From the NCBI RefSeq assembly GCF_003208215.1, contig NZ_QKLW01000003.1, forward strand, positions 1 through 64,000: a stretch of DNA of 64,000 nt. The letters are read 5' to 3'. A program made the translations under genes and the position numbers. Below the pieces are notes generated by a model. That model was not told the origin of the DNA. It worked only from the letters and a program-made list of their open reading frames with translations, and made no database searches. Below are positions 18,583-28,392 of the stretch, in pieces. Positions within the stretch are counted from its first letter, which is position 1. The number at the start of each line of letters is the position of its first letter. The DNA is from Marinomonas alcarazii (GTDB lineage Bacteria; Pseudomonadota; Gammaproteobacteria; Pseudomonadales; Marinomonadaceae).

Positions 18583-18722
18583 AGTTTGCTCCTTTGCTGA
18601 TCCGTACGACAGCCTAATAGACTACTGAATATACGAGAAATTACCTTGCTCTTTTTCTTGTATATTGGAGAGCTTAAGAAATACTATTTCAGATATGAGG
18701 TTAATAAGAGGGGAATCTTTCA

Positions 18723-19184
18723 ATGGCGGCTTTGGATAAGGTAGACACTGATATCGTTCGGCGTATGCAGCAAGATGGCAAGCTAACTAACGCAAAATTA
18801 GCTAACGAACTTTCGTTAAGTGAAACGCCCTGTTGGCGTCGTCTCAAACGTCTAGAGGAAGAGGGCATCATCACCGATTATCAGGCGAACCTTGATCGTC
18901 GTAAACTGGGCTTCGGCGTGATGGCGTTTGTGCAGCTGACCTGTAATCAGCATGATGCAGAAACGACTCAAACTTTCGAAGAAATGATCCAACTATGCGA
19001 CAATGTTTTGTCCTGTCACAACACCACAGGTGCAGCTGATTTCTTGTTGCAAGTGGTTGCCAAAGACCTAGATGACTACAGTCGTTTTGTGGATCAGGTG
19101 TTGAGAAAACTACCCGGTGTGTCGGCGATTGCCTCGAATATCTCACTGCGAGAACTGAAAGCCTCAACACGACTGCCAGTATAA
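18723..19184 (+). CDS. Lrp/AsnC-family transcriptional regulator
   Basis: A 153-residue full-length regulator: winged helix-turn-helix (about 5-55, LANELSLSETPCWRRLKRLEEEGIITDY) followed by a RAM effector domain. It is divergent from the first alcohol dehydrogenase and convergent with adhP, so control of one or both is inferred. GAGGGG precedes the ATG by about nine bases. Confidence 0.9.
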   Translation: MAALDKVDTDIVRRMQQDGKLTNAKLANELSLSETPCWRRLKRLEEEGIITDYQANLDRRKLGFGVMAFVQLTCNQHDAETTQTFEEMIQLCDNVLSCHNTTGAADFLLQVVAKDLDDYSRFVDQVLRKLPGVSAIASNISLRELKASTRLPV

Positions 19185-19214
19185 TGACTGTATTTTAGAG
19201 AAGATGCAGATAAT

Positions 19215-19244
19215 ACAAAGCCAACCGGTAAGGGTTGGCTTTGT
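19215..19244 (+). terminator. Bidirectional terminator between the Lrp regulator and adhP
   Basis: ACAAAGCCAACC (19215-19226) pairs with GGTTGGCTTTGT (19233-19244). It lies between convergent genes; the T-tract is short. Confidence 0.8.
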
Positions 19245-19270
19245 GCTTCACACGATAGAAAAACAAACAA

Positions 19271-20281
19271 TCACAAGGTCATTACAATACGGCCGGTGAT
19301 GTCGCCTTTTTCCATATCGGCAAAAATCTCGTTAATATCATCCAGTGTTTTTTCGGCGATAATCGCTTTAACTTTACCGCGCGCAGCAAACTCCAAACAC
19401 TCTTCTAAGTCTTTGCGGGTGCCAACGATGGAGCCAACCACGCTGACACCATTAAGAACAGTGTTGAAAATGGGTAATGGCATGTCTTCTGGGGGCAAAC
19501 CAACCAAGACACACTTGCCGCCGCGACGAATCACGTCATAGCTTTGTCTAAAGCCCGCTTTGCTCACAGCAGTGCAAACAGAGGCATGCACACCGGAAGT
19601 AGCGTCTAAAATGTTTTTAACGACATCGTCGGTTTTGAAGTCAAAGAAATATTCCGCACCGAGCGACATGGCTAATTCACGTTTGGCTTCGCCTGTATCA
19701 ACCGCTACGACTCGAAACCCCATGGCAACAGCGTATTGCACGGCTAAATGCCCTAGTCCACCAATGCCAAACAGAGCGACCCAATCACCAGGTTTTGCAC
19801 CAGATACTTTGAGAGCTTTGTATGTCGTTACACCAGCACAAAATAACGGTGCTGCTTCTACATAACCTAAGCCTTCAGGAATTTTAACCACATATTCTGC
19901 ATGGGCGGCACAAAATTCAGCGTAACCGCCATCGACCGAATACCCCGCATTTTGTTGTTCAAGGCACAAGTTTTCATTACCTGTTAGACAGTACTCGCAA
20001 TGTCCGCAGGCGCTGTATAACCAAGGAATACCCACTCGATCACCCAAGGCCAAATGTTTTACTGCGCTGCCAACCTCGACGATTTCACCGACGCCTTCGT
20101 GACCTGGAATAAAGGGCAGAGTAGGTTTGACAGGCCAATCTCCGTGGCAAGCGTGTAAATCCGTATGGCACACCCCACAAGCATGAATCTTGACGAGTAC
20201 TTGATTGGGTTCGATCTTAGGCTTAGCGACATCTTCAATTTTTAGAATGGCGCCAAACTTACTGGCTACAGCTGCTTTCAT
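19271..20281 (-). CDS. adhP: Ethanol-preferring zinc alcohol dehydrogenase (AdhP type)
   Basis: A 336-residue medium-chain dehydrogenase very like bacterial Adh[18 protein letters not shown] gives the catalytic Cys, [12 protein letters not shown] the His/Glu pair, and [15 protein letters not shown] the structural zinc; [14 protein letters not shown] is the NAD site. The start at 20281 ([10 protein letters not shown]) has GGAG seven bases before it; an in-frame Met four codons earlier is less likely. It interconverts ethanol or other short alcohols and aldehydes. It is separated from the other dehydrogenase by the Lrp regulator gene. Confidence 0.93.
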   Translation of the reverse strand: MKAAVASKFGAILKIEDVAKPKIEPNQVLVKIHACGVCHTDLHACHGDWPVKPTLPFIPGHEGVGEIVEVGSAVKHLALGDRVGIPWLYSACGHCEYCLTGNENLCLEQQNAGYSVDGGYAEFCAAHAEYVVKIPEGLGYVEAAPLFCAGVTTYKALKVSGAKPGDWVALFGIGGLGHLAVQYAVAMGFRVVAVDTGEAKRELAMSLGAEYFFDFKTDDVVKNILDATSGVHASVCTAVSKAGFRQSYDVIRRGGKCVLVGLPPEDMPLPIFNTVLNGVSVVGSIVGTRKDLEECLEFAARGKVKAIIAEKTLDDINEIFADMEKGDITGRIVMTL

Positions 20282-20542
20282 GACAAACTCCATCTTTTGA
20301 TTTAATTAGACGCAATGCTATGAGGTCATAGTGACACAGATGAAGAAGGCAAGAACTGCGTTAGATCAGTGTTAGCTCTTAATTTTTTATAAGAAAAAAA
20401 GACTTTGTAAGGGCGTCTCTACTTAGTGCAGTAAACATGCAGCCTAAGTGCATCTCTTGAAATGCGGTTGTTTTTCATCCTGCCATCGCCAACTATGTAT
20501 GTAGGAAGACGAAATAAAGCAAACGCTAACTAGGAGGAAAAT

Positions 20543-20995
20543 ATGCAAAATCAAACTGCACATGCCCACCACATTACAGACATCATCAAAGTAATGAACG
20601 GCGGTATTGAATTCTACCAAGAAGCGAAGAACAAGCTTGATGACAGTACGTATAACGCATTTTTCAATCGCATGATTGATGCTAAAGAGGAAGCGGTTGA
20701 AGAGCTACAACCTTTTGCAGTTGTTCAGCAAGGTGAAGTAGAAACCGATACGGATAATTTAGTCAAAGCGCGTCAGACTTACACTAAGTTGATGGCGAAA
20801 GTTTCTACTGAAGGAACCGTTTTTACCTATGTTGACCAGTTAGAAGAAGTGGAAGACAAGGTACTTGAAGAGCTCGATTTAGCACTTGAGAGAAACCAAA
20901 TGCAAGATTGTGACGCCACGTTGCGCCGAGTTAAAGTCAGAATGAAAGAGTGCCATGATGAAATGAAGGCGCTACAAGTCGCAGCGCAACAGTAA
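20543..20995 (+). CDS. DUF2383 (PA2169-type) four-helix-bundle protein
   Basis: A 150-residue, all-helical, acidic protein. NGGIEFYQEAKNKLDD followed by a second helical hairpin fits the ferritin-like DUF2383 family typified by Pseudomonas PA2169. Conserved Glu/His positions suggest metal binding, but no activity is established. AGGAGG lies just before the ATG, implying strong translation, and a strong terminator follows. Such proteins are often induced by stress or in stationary phase; that is inference here. Confidence 0.8.
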   Translation: MQNQTAHAHHITDIIKVMNGGIEFYQEAKNKLDDSTYNAFFNRMIDAKEEAVEELQPFAVVQQGEVETDTDNLVKARQTYTKLMAKVSTEGTVFTYVDQLEEVEDKVLEELDLALERNQMQDCDATLRRVKVRMKECHDEMKALQVAAQQ

Positions 20996-21104
20996 TTAAT
21001 GTGAACTCATAGTCCGTACGCTGGCCTTTAACTTGCCTTTGCTTTTTGGGTTAGCATCAAGGCAGGAACTTAGGCAAAGCGTTACGGATCATTGTTAATG
21101 TTAT

Positions 21105-21143
21105 AAAGCCAGCATGGATAGATTAGGGATCCATGCTGGCTTT
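21105..21143 (+). terminator. Bidirectional terminator between the DUF2383 gene and the phosphatase/kinase fusion
   Basis: AAAGCCAGCATGGA (21105-21118) pairs with TCCATGCTGGCTTT (21130-21143) and runs into TTTTTT on the plus strand, between convergent genes. Confidence 0.9.
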
Positions 21144-21144
21144 T

Positions 21145-22836
21145 TTATTTGTCGCTAATGACGGATTCAGGGACGATGACACTCAACGATTGAGGTCTGA
21201 CGATGACTTCTAGCTTCTCAGCTTCGCGTTCTTCGCCATCTAACACATAGTGTCCTACTTGGCTGATGTCTACTGTTACCCTTGAGGCAGCGCGGTGGAA
21301 TACACCATTGTTCCCTTCTGGGGCCTCACTGTCTTCATTTTGATCACCCAAACCGAGCATAGCCAATTCGGCCAAGTTTAATATTTGCATACGCTCTGGG
21401 TCTAACCAGGTTAAATCCAGCTCGCCATCCATAATATTTGGAACACCTTTGCCTTGTGCCAAAAGCGTTGTGATCGGTGCGGCATTGGCAATGGTTAGGC
21501 TTGGCGTTTTGATGGTGAAGGGTTCGTCGTCGTTCAGTTGAATAGTGAATTCATGCACTTCGTTTTGACCAATCGCTTCCCAAAGACCTTTTAAATAAGC
21601 GAGTTGACCACTGGTGTTCTTTTTACTGCGGTCCGCTTTTTCGATCATCTGTTGTTCAAAACCAACGCCCGCTAGTAACAGCATTAACTCGCCGTTACAG
21701 GTGGCTGTATCGATGCGTTGTTCGCAGCCATCAATGAGGTTTAAGCAAATGGTTTCCAAAGGCGCGACTTTTGACATCGTGCCACACAAAACGTGGCTTA
21801 GCGCATTGGCGGTGCCAAATGGAATAATGCCCAGCTTAATGTTGGTGCCGACCATAGCTGCGGCAACCTCTGTAACTGTTCCATCGCCACCGCAGGCAAT
21901 AATCATATCGGGTGAGGCTTTAACTGCTTCTTTGGCCAATGCGGTACCATTTTTCTCTGGCGTGGTGGTTTTCACTGTGACATCAAAATATGCCGATAAA
22001 TAACGCAGGATGACGTCTTGTTGTTCTTCCCACTGGCGTGTTCCGGACACCGGATTGGCAATCAGCCAAGCGGAGTTATGCACCACCAAAAGCTTATTTT
22101 CCAACGCGCTTTTTAGATGTTTAAACTGACGTTTGTTTAAGCGAACGGTTTGGCGAATTTCACGTATTTTTTCCATCACCTGTCTGGGAGTGGACTTTGG
22201 GTTCTGGCTTAATAAATACGCAGCCATCATAAAGGCTGAGCGACCGCGCCCTAAGGCACAATGAATGACCACAGAGCGCCCTGTTTTACGGTGTGTATGT
22301 ATCCAGTTCAGTGCCTTCTGTATTTGCGTATCGGAAGGCACTGAATGATCAAGGATGGGAATGTTTAAGTAGTCCACACTGTCTTGGTAAGACATCCAAT
22401 TCAAAGAGCTAAACTCAGCGGTTACGTCTAAAACAGCGCTAATGTTTTCGCTTTTTATTTCATGAATATCTGAAGGGAACAAGCGTCGTGCTAAGAACAA
22501 ACCGTCATCTATTTTCTGCAGCGCTGGCACAGAATCTGTGCTTCTCGCCCAACTGTTATAAAGCTGGGTACTCCACAAAAACGGCAGAAATATCCAACGT
22601 ACATAAATGGGCACAGTGCCATCGGAACGTTTGCGAAATATTGTTGGTTTATTAAGAAGGTAGGCCAGACTGACAGTGAAAAAAGACAGGGCAAACCATG
22701 CCCAAGCGAGCTGAAAATAGATATTGCTGGTCATGATAACCAACAAAACAAATACTGCAGACACTAATAAGTAATAATTTGGTTTAAACAATACAACTCT
22801 CCCTAGAGTCCAGCCATAGTGTAAACAGAGTAACAT
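21145..22836 (-). CDS. Dual-specificity phosphatase - diacylglycerol kinase fusion
   Basis: A membrane-anchored protein of about 563 residues joining two enzymes. Hydrophobic segments lie near 22-60. A dual-specificity phosphatase domain (about 105-245) has the P-loop HCALGRGRS with Cys193 and Arg199. A lipid/diacylglycerol kinase catalytic domain (about 255-560) has NPVSG and the nucleotide motif GGDGTVTEVAAA (from 316). This pairs phosphate removal with lipid phosphorylation in one chain. The substrate may be a phosphatidylglycerophosphate- or sphingolipid-like lipid, but this is unproven. A TTG at 22791 with AGGGAGAG upstream is a credible alternative start, 15 codons shorter. Confidence 0.88.
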   Translation of the reverse strand: MLLCLHYGWTLGRVVLFKPNYYLLVSAVFVLLVIMTSNIYFQLAWAWFALSFFTVSLAYLLNKPTIFRKRSDGTVPIYVRWIFLPFLWSTQLYNSWARSTDSVPALQKIDDGLFLARRLFPSDIHEIKSENISAVLDVTAEFSSLNWMSYQDSVDYLNIPILDHSVPSDTQIQKALNWIHTHRKTGRSVVIHCALGRGRSAFMMAAYLLSQNPKSTPRQVMEKIREIRQTVRLNKRQFKHLKSALENKLLVVHNSAWLIANPVSGTRQWEEQQDVILRYLSAYFDVTVKTTTPEKNGTALAKEAVKASPDMIIACGGDGTVTEVAAAMVGTNIKLGIIPFGTANALSHVLCGTMSKVAPLETICLNLIDGCEQRIDTATCNGELMLLLAGVGFEQQMIEKADRSKKNTSGQLAYLKGLWEAIGQNEVHEFTIQLNDDEPFTIKTPSLTIANAAPITTLLAQGKGVPNIMDGELDLTWLDPERMQILNLAELAMLGLGDQNEDSEAPEGNNGVFHRAASRVTVDISQVGHYVLDGEEREAEKLEVIVRPQSLSVIVPESVISDK

Positions 22837-22927
22837 ACTGTTTTTTAAAAGTAAGACAGTAGCCTGTAAAGGTACAGGTAGAAAAAAAGAAATACACTAT
22901 AAAAGACAGACATTTGGCAACATCGTC

Positions 22928-23797
22928 TTAGTATTTGACACCGACCATTAGTGGATTAAAAATCGCATTTTCGACCATGATTTTTTCTAAACGTCGCGTT
23001 GCCTCATTGGCTTTTGGCGATGTGAACAAGGTTACTTCCATATCAGGAAGAGTAGGCAAGTCCTGATAAATAGCCAAATCCTCTTCTAAAGTATGGTAAG
23101 GAACAATCCCAATCCCAACGCCAGCACGCACCGCAGCTAGGACGCCAGAACGGCTTTGGCTGGTGAACGCGATGCGATAAGGAATATTCGCCCTGTCGAG
23201 TGCTTCACAGGCGAATTGACGATGTTTACACCCCTCTGCAAATACCACCAAAGGCAGTACGCTCTGGGTATGCACAAAATGATTTTTTGGGCCAATCCAC
23301 ACCAATTCATCACGGCGTAAGCGAACACCGCCTTCGGTGTCAGCCAGCATTTCAACCAAAGCAATATCCAGCTTGCCTTTGTCCAAAAGATCGAGCAAAT
23401 AATCTGGTCGATAATCGCAGACGGCTTCTAGCTCTGCTTCTGGGTAGCTCAAAATAAAGTCCTGTAAAAGTGGAGCAAGCGTGCGGCTGGCGTATTGGTC
23501 ATGCGTTCCTAGCCGAACCACACCACTGATGTCCATATTCTGAAACGAGCCCACAATTTGATCGTGAAGATTCAAAAGCTGCTGAGCATGCGCTTTTAGT
23601 TGTTCTCCAACAGCGGTTAATCGCACGCCATGTTGGCCACGTTCCATTAGTGGATTGGCGATTAAATCTTCCAAGCGGTTAAGCTGCATACTGATTGTAG
23701 ATGGCGCCTTGTGCAGTTGTTTGGCAGCCTCAGTCAGGTTTAGCGTTTCAGCCACGACCATGAAAGTGCGAAGTAAATTTATCGGTAAATCACGCAT
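22928..23797 (-). CDS. LysR-family transcriptional regulator
   Basis: A 289-residue LysR protein: N-terminal winged helix (TEAAKQLHKAPSTISMQLNRLEDL, about 18-42) and a periplasmic-binding-protein-like effector domain. Its divergent neighbour is an MFS permease gene 134 bases away, the usual arrangement for a LysR regulator and its target. Effector unknown. Confidence 0.92.
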   Translation of the reverse strand: MRDLPINLLRTFMVVAETLNLTEAAKQLHKAPSTISMQLNRLEDLIANPLMERGQHGVRLTAVGEQLKAHAQQLLNLHDQIVGSFQNMDISGVVRLGTHDQYASRTLAPLLQDFILSYPEAELEAVCDYRPDYLLDLLDKGKLDIALVEMLADTEGGVRLRRDELVWIGPKNHFVHTQSVLPLVVFAEGCKHRQFACEALDRANIPYRIAFTSQSRSGVLAAVRAGVGIGIVPYHTLEEDLAIYQDLPTLPDMEVTLFTSPKANEATRRLEKIMVENAIFNPLMVGVKY

Positions 23798-23931
23798 TTT
23801 TTAGTTTTCAATTTAGTTGAACGTAGATATGAATATTTATCGATTTACCGAATAAAAGCAAGCTCCTAATATAGCGACATTGATCGTTTTTCGTACATGC
23901 CTTTCAAAGGTATTGAAGCAAGGGGTTTGTG

Positions 23932-25143
23932 ATGCGTATTCCAATAACATTCGGCTTTAATCAGGTTATCAGTCACGGTTTTGGTATTTTCTTGTTTGCG
24001 GCATTAGTCCCCACCATGCAAAACTCACTTGATATCACCAGCTGGCATCTCGCTTTAGCGGGGGCGCTAACACAGGTGTCCTATCTTGTTGGTGCCATGT
24101 TATTGGGTGTGATTGGCCCACGTTTGGATTCGGGGCGCTTGTTACTGATCACAGGTAGTCTGACCACCTCTTTGCTGTTTACCATGGCGTGGCTGGATAA
24201 TACGACTGTCATGATTGTTGTTCTCACCGTGATGGCGGCGAGTGCCGCAATTAGTTGGGGATCGATTGTAGAACTGGTTACTCGCTATGGTCGCCCAGAC
24301 AGAACAGCAACCAACCTGTCTATTGCATCAAGTGGCACCGCTTGGGGTTATAGCGTCAACGGTTTGATCATTTTACTGATTGTCCCACTCTTGGGTTGGC
24401 GCAGTGGTTGGATGGCTGCATCCGTACTTGGATTGGTGACGTTATTCGCGACGCTTAGTTTGCTTAAAAGTGTCCGCGCTGAAGTGCAAGATCAAGACAT
24501 TGATGTTACTTTTGCCATGGGCACACGACAGTTGTTTAAAACCGTATTGCGTGAACGCACCGCTTTTCTTGCTTGCTTCATATTGTTACTGGTTGGCGCG
24601 TCAACCATGACATTTACCACCTGGCTGAATACCTATCTGGCCGAGTTATCACTACCGCCAGCATTAGGAGGTTACACTTGGGGTATCATCGGGTTAACGG
24701 GCATGATTGCGGGTTTCTTTGTTGGCAAGCTGGCGGATAAGAAAGGCCATAGTGTCACGCTTTTGGTTATATTCGGTGTGTTTGCTTTAGGATTATTGGC
24801 TTTCACTTATCGTCCTGAGCAGTTCGTTATGCTTGCAGGCTTTGGCTACGGCATGATGTATTTTCCTATTTGGGGGATTATTGCTGGCTGGATAAGCAAA
24901 CAATATTCTTCCAAAGCGACCATGCAGATCAATGGTATTGGCATGGTGACGTTTGGGCTTGGTGGCGCCTTGGGGAACGTGTTAGCAGGGATGATTTATG
25001 ACACAACGGGCAGTTTAGCTAATGTGTATTTGCTGATCTGCGGACTGAGTGTCGTGCTGTTTGTATTGGCAATGTATATCTTCTTGCATGAACGTCAATC
25101 CAATAAGCCTCGCTCTGATAGCTTCTTACAGCCTGGTGTTTGA
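23932..25143 (+). CDS. Major facilitator superfamily transporter
   Basis: A 403-residue permease with about 12 transmembrane helices; the loop GKLADKKGHS between helices 8 and 9 is an MFS motif-A-type loop. Start at 23932, where AGGGG lies six bases before ATG; a GTG one codon earlier is possible. Probably controlled by the divergent LysR gene. Resembles YbfB/CynX-type carriers in general layout; substrate unknown. Confidence 0.88.
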   Translation: MRIPITFGFNQVISHGFGIFLFAALVPTMQNSLDITSWHLALAGALTQVSYLVGAMLLGVIGPRLDSGRLLLITGSLTTSLLFTMAWLDNTTVMIVVLTVMAASAAISWGSIVELVTRYGRPDRTATNLSIASSGTAWGYSVNGLIILLIVPLLGWRSGWMAASVLGLVTLFATLSLLKSVRAEVQDQDIDVTFAMGTRQLFKTVLRERTAFLACFILLLVGASTMTFTTWLNTYLAELSLPPALGGYTWGIIGLTGMIAGFFVGKLADKKGHSVTLLVIFGVFALGLLAFTYRPEQFVMLAGFGYGMMYFPIWGIIAGWISKQYSSKATMQINGIGMVTFGLGGALGNVLAGMIYDTTGSLANVYLLICGLSVVLFVLAMYIFLHERQSNKPRSDSFLQPGV

Positions 25144-25174
25144 GGCTCGCAACTAGAGCGGAATTATCTGTAAA

Positions 25175-25203
25175 TGATCGCCAGCTTTAATGGCTGGCGA
25201 TCA
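25175..25203 (+). terminator. Hairpin at the convergent ends of the MFS and radical SAM genes
   Basis: TGATCGCCAGC (25175-25185) pairs with GCTGGCGATCA (25193-25203). The stem overlaps the stop codon of the radical SAM gene. No long T-tract is present, so it may act as a weak terminator or RNA-end protector. Confidence 0.55.
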
Positions 25204-27115
25204 AGTTGTTCAAGGCGTTGGAGATCAAATTCGGCTTTACCAATGTCGGCTTTACTGGTTTATCAAACCAGAACGACATTGGTTGATCAAAACCGATGCC
25301 GTGCATGTAGTTGTAGAGCGCTTTACGCAGTCCGTCGCCTAGCATGTCATGATCGGTTCCCGTTGGGTCGGTAAAATCCACATCGTTTTCGGCGAATAAA
25401 ATATCGGGACGTTCCGCGAGGGTAATGCCGTATTCGTCTGGATTAATACCAATTGGGCTGTGGGCGGTAGCCGCGAAGCGGTGCCAAAAAGCCGACTGAA
25501 AACAGCCGTGCTCCATCATCTGACGCACCATTTCCAGCGCATCAATGGTTTCTTGCTCGGTTTGGGTTGGGAAGCCATACATCAAGTAAGAGTGAACCAG
25601 AATGTCTGCATCGCTGAAGGCTTTAGTGACGCGCGCTACTTGCTCGACGCTGACCCCTTTTTTCATCAGTTTGAGTAATCGATCGGATGCGACCTCAAGA
25701 CCACCACTGACGGCGATACAGCCAGAATCCGCTAAAAGCTGGCAACGCTCTGGCGTGAAGGTTTTTTCAAAACGAATATTGCCCCACCAACTGATCACGA
25801 CACCGCGTTCGATTAAGCGTTTTGCTAAAGCAAACAGCGCTTTTGGCGGTGCAGCTTCATCGACAAAATGGAAGCCTGTTTGTCCGGTTTCGGCAATCAG
25901 TTCTTCAATCCGATCCACCAAGATATCCGCCCCTGCTGCATCGTAACGATCGATGTAATCCAGTGTCACATCGCAAAAGCTGCATTTTCGCCAGTAACAG
26001 CCGTGGGCTATGGTCAGCTTGTTCCAGCGGCCATCGCTCCAAATGCGATGCATTGGGTTGAGCATTTCACATAAGGACAAGTATTCGCTTAATGGCAGAC
26101 CATCGTAAATTGGCGTGCCGACATCGGTTTGAGGAATATCGTGCAGTTCCGCGTTTTCGTTATAGTGAACGAATGACTTGCCATTTTCGTCTTCTGCGAG
26201 GAAGTAAGTACGTACTAACTCGTCTATTTCACGCTTACCATCAAAGAATTCCAACAGCGTCATAAAGGGGCGTTCGCCATCGTCCAGACAAATAAAGTCC
26301 ACAAACTCGAACACACGAGGGTCTTTTAGTGCCCGTAGCTCAGTGTTGATAAAGCCACCGCCAAGCACCACAGGCAAATCGGGATTAATGTCTTTACAGG
26401 TTTGCGCGATACGCAGAGCGCCTAACATATTGCCTGGGAACGGCACGGTTAAAGCGACAACGCTGGGTTGGGTTTCTTCCAGATATTGCTCGACTAATTG
26501 TTCTAGAATCTCAGAACTAAAGCTAGGCTCGCCCATCAGTGTGTTGTAGAGATCATCAAAGCTTGGGTTCGCTGCGGCGAGACGTTCGCCATAGCGACTG
26601 ACTTCAAAATACGGGTCGACGCCTTGGGTAATCACCGCAGACAAATCATTGATAAACAAAGTCGCTAAATACTTCGCTTTGTCTTGCACACCAAGCTGAC
26701 CAAAAGCCGTTTTCAGAATATCCCCTGATACGGCTTCCATTTGGGCAATGGCATCGAATGCTGGGCCTTCGGGTAGGAAGCGGCGTGAAGTAATGCGTAA
26801 AGCAAGGCTGGAATCTTTGCCTTGTAAAAAGCGAATCACGGGCTCAACGCAAAGACGATAACGATCAAACTCTGCTAGAAAGGTAAAAATGGCATCGGGT
26901 AGTTCGTCGTCTTCAAAGGACTCGAAGTTATCTTCTACGTGTTGGCGGATAATATCCAGCGCAGGGGCTGTCATCATCTCCAGAAATAACTCGATAGCAG
27001 GATCTCTTTGTTCCGCCTCATAACCCCGAGAGCGCAGAAAGCCTGTCAGATACGCCGTCGCTGGGTAGGGCGTATTCAGTTGCGTCATGGGTGGGGTCAT
27101 TAGAAGAACAGTCAT
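25187..27115 (-). CDS. B12-binding-domain radical SAM protein
   Basis: A 642-residue protein: an N-terminal region of about 200 residues unlike common folds, a cobalamin-binding Rossmann-like domain (about 205-300, with VVLGGGFINTEL) and a radical SAM domain from about 365. The cluster motif reads HGCYWRKCSFCD, that is C-x4-C-x2-C at Cys373, 378 and 381, with one residue more than the textbook C-x3-C-x2-C. SGGLEVASDRLLKLM and the TQTEQETIDAL segment fit the B12-radical SAM group with methyltransferases and cyclases. It is alone on its strand, and no substrate peptide gene is visible beside it. Reaction unknown. Confidence 0.82.
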   Translation of the reverse strand: MTVLLMTPPMTQLNTPYPATAYLTGFLRSRGYEAEQRDPAIELFLEMMTAPALDIIRQHVEDNFESFEDDELPDAIFTFLAEFDRYRLCVEPVIRFLQGKDSSLALRITSRRFLPEGPAFDAIAQMEAVSGDILKTAFGQLGVQDKAKYLATLFINDLSAVITQGVDPYFEVSRYGERLAAANPSFDDLYNTLMGEPSFSSEILEQLVEQYLEETQPSVVALTVPFPGNMLGALRIAQTCKDINPDLPVVLGGGFINTELRALKDPRVFEFVDFICLDDGERPFMTLLEFFDGKREIDELVRTYFLAEDENGKSFVHYNENAELHDIPQTDVGTPIYDGLPLSEYLSLCEMLNPMHRIWSDGRWNKLTIAHGCYWRKCSFCDVTLDYIDRYDAAGADILVDRIEELIAETGQTGFHFVDEAAPPKALFALAKRLIERGVVISWWGNIRFEKTFTPERCQLLADSGCIAVSGGLEVASDRLLKLMKKGVSVEQVARVTKAFSDADILVHSYLMYGFPTQTEQETIDALEMVRQMMEHGCFQSAFWHRFAATAHSPIGINPDEYGITLAERPDILFAENDVDFTDPTGTDHDMLGDGLRKALYNYMHGIGFDQPMSFWFDKPVKPTLVKPNLISNALNNLIASH

Positions 27116-27174
27116 AGCTTGCCTTTAAAGTAAAACCTAATCGGAATAGGCGGATTCTAGCAAATGACCTAAAG

Positions 27175-27197
27175 AAAAGCCCCGTAAATTCGGGGCT
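27175..27197 (-). terminator. Terminator after the glycerate kinase gene
   Basis: AGCCCCG (27178-27184) pairs with CGGGGCT (27191-27197) around a 6-base loop; on the minus strand it runs into TTTTC. It lies 25 bases past the kinase stop. Confidence 0.78.
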
Positions 27198-27221
27198 GGT
27201 GGCGGTTTATATTAGAGAAAG

Positions 27222-28352
27222 CTAGCGAATAATGGCAATTAATACGTCCATGACATTGGTATTGGTGGGGCCCGTAATAAAGATAGCTCCCTGTTCGCGC
27301 AAGTAGGTTCCTGCGTCTGCGCGTTTCAAGGCATCGCGAACAGCGTGCATATCTTTTGCCGTTGAACCGTCTACGATACCGCCAGCGGCATCGGTTGGAC
27401 CATCGCTGCCATCCGTGCCAGCAACCAGAACCAAGATATCATCGCGACCAGCGATATGTTCTGCAATGCCGAGCGCCAGTGCTTGGTTACGGCCACCATT
27501 GCCTGGGTTTTCTGGCAGTTTAACCGTTGGCTCGCCACCAAAGATGTATACACCCGGCTTGGCATTCAGCAGTTGCTGACCAATATAAGAAGACAGTATT
27601 TCAACATCGTCATACAGGTTTTCTGTATTTTCGATAACGCGATAACCAAGCTCGATTGCTTTGTTGGCCGCTGCTTCTCGGGCAACTTGGTTGGTTCCGA
27701 TTAAGGCAACACTGGCGGGTGATGGGCAACGCTTAGTTGATCCTGTACCTGAGCCGATAACGCTAATGTCATCGCCTTCCACGTCAGAGATAGCCAAGAC
27801 TCGAACGTCTGCGCCTTTAAACCCTGCTAACAATTTGCCATCTTTCAGAAGAGAGGTTTCTTTGCGGCGGGTATTGATTTGGCCGATATTGTAACCAGCC
27901 GCCAGCATTTGATCCGTAAGCTGTTGCCAATCAGCGAGTGAAACGTCATCGGGTAAGGCTTCAGATAGCGCTGATGCACCTCCAGAAACGAGCAGCAATA
28001 GCCGACTACCGGATGGCATTTGCGAGACAGTGGAAAGCATTGTTTGACCCGCATCCAATGAGTTCTGATCCGGCACTGGGTGTGCGGATTCGATCACGGT
28101 GACGTTGTGGGCGTCCCACATGGTTTGGTCTGTGTGATCGTATTTTGTCACCAACAAGGCTGGGCAGTCGTTATCAAGAGCCGCTAACGCGCCGGCGCAC
28201 ATGCCGCTGGCCGCTTTACCGACAGCGATGATTTGATCTGGCTGAAAGTCTTCAAAAGCAGCGACTGCACGGTAAGTCGCATTGTATCCAGCAACAGCAT
28301 CAATCGCGGCGTTATAAATAGTGACGGCAGAGTTTTTATCGTCTGAGTGCAA
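27222..28352 (-). CDS. Glycerate 2-kinase (GckA/TtuD, MOFRL type)
   Basis: A 376-residue kinase of the DUF4147-MOFRL family. GKAASGMCAGA and LLVSGGASALS lie in the N-terminal nucleotide domain, and VAGTDGSDGPTDAAGGIVDG is the MOFRL signature. The family phosphorylates D-glycerate to 2-phosphoglycerate with ATP. It starts with TTG, preceded by GGGAGA at ideal spacing. It lies downstream of the aminotransferase/2-hydroxyacid dehydrogenase fusion on the same strand, but a terminator separates them, so it may be expressed partly by readthrough or from its own promoter. Confidence 0.92.
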   Translation of the reverse strand: MHSDDKNSAVTIYNAAIDAVAGYNATYRAVAAFEDFQPDQIIAVGKAASGMCAGALAALDNDCPALLVTKYDHTDQTMWDAHNVTVIESAHPVPDQNSLDAGQTMLSTVSQMPSGSRLLLLVSGGASALSEALPDDVSLADWQQLTDQMLAAGYNIGQINTRRKETSLLKDGKLLAGFKGADVRVLAISDVEGDDISVIGSGTGSTKRCPSPASVALIGTNQVAREAAANKAIELGYRVIENTENLYDDVEILSSYIGQQLLNAKPGVYIFGGEPTVKLPENPGNGGRNQALALGIAEHIAGRDDILVLVAGTDGSDGPTDAAGGIVDGSTAKDMHAVRDALKRADAGTYLREQGAIFITGPTNTNVMDVLIAIIR

Positions 28353-28392
28353 ACCAGTTCTCCCTTACTTGCCTTGTAGGCGTAAAACAAAA

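Noticed and set aside
17542..20281. Two zinc alcohol dehydrogenase genes on the same strand as a recent tandem duplication
   Set aside because: They belong to different branches (generic zinc ADH versus AdhP) with low similarity, and an Lrp gene lies between.
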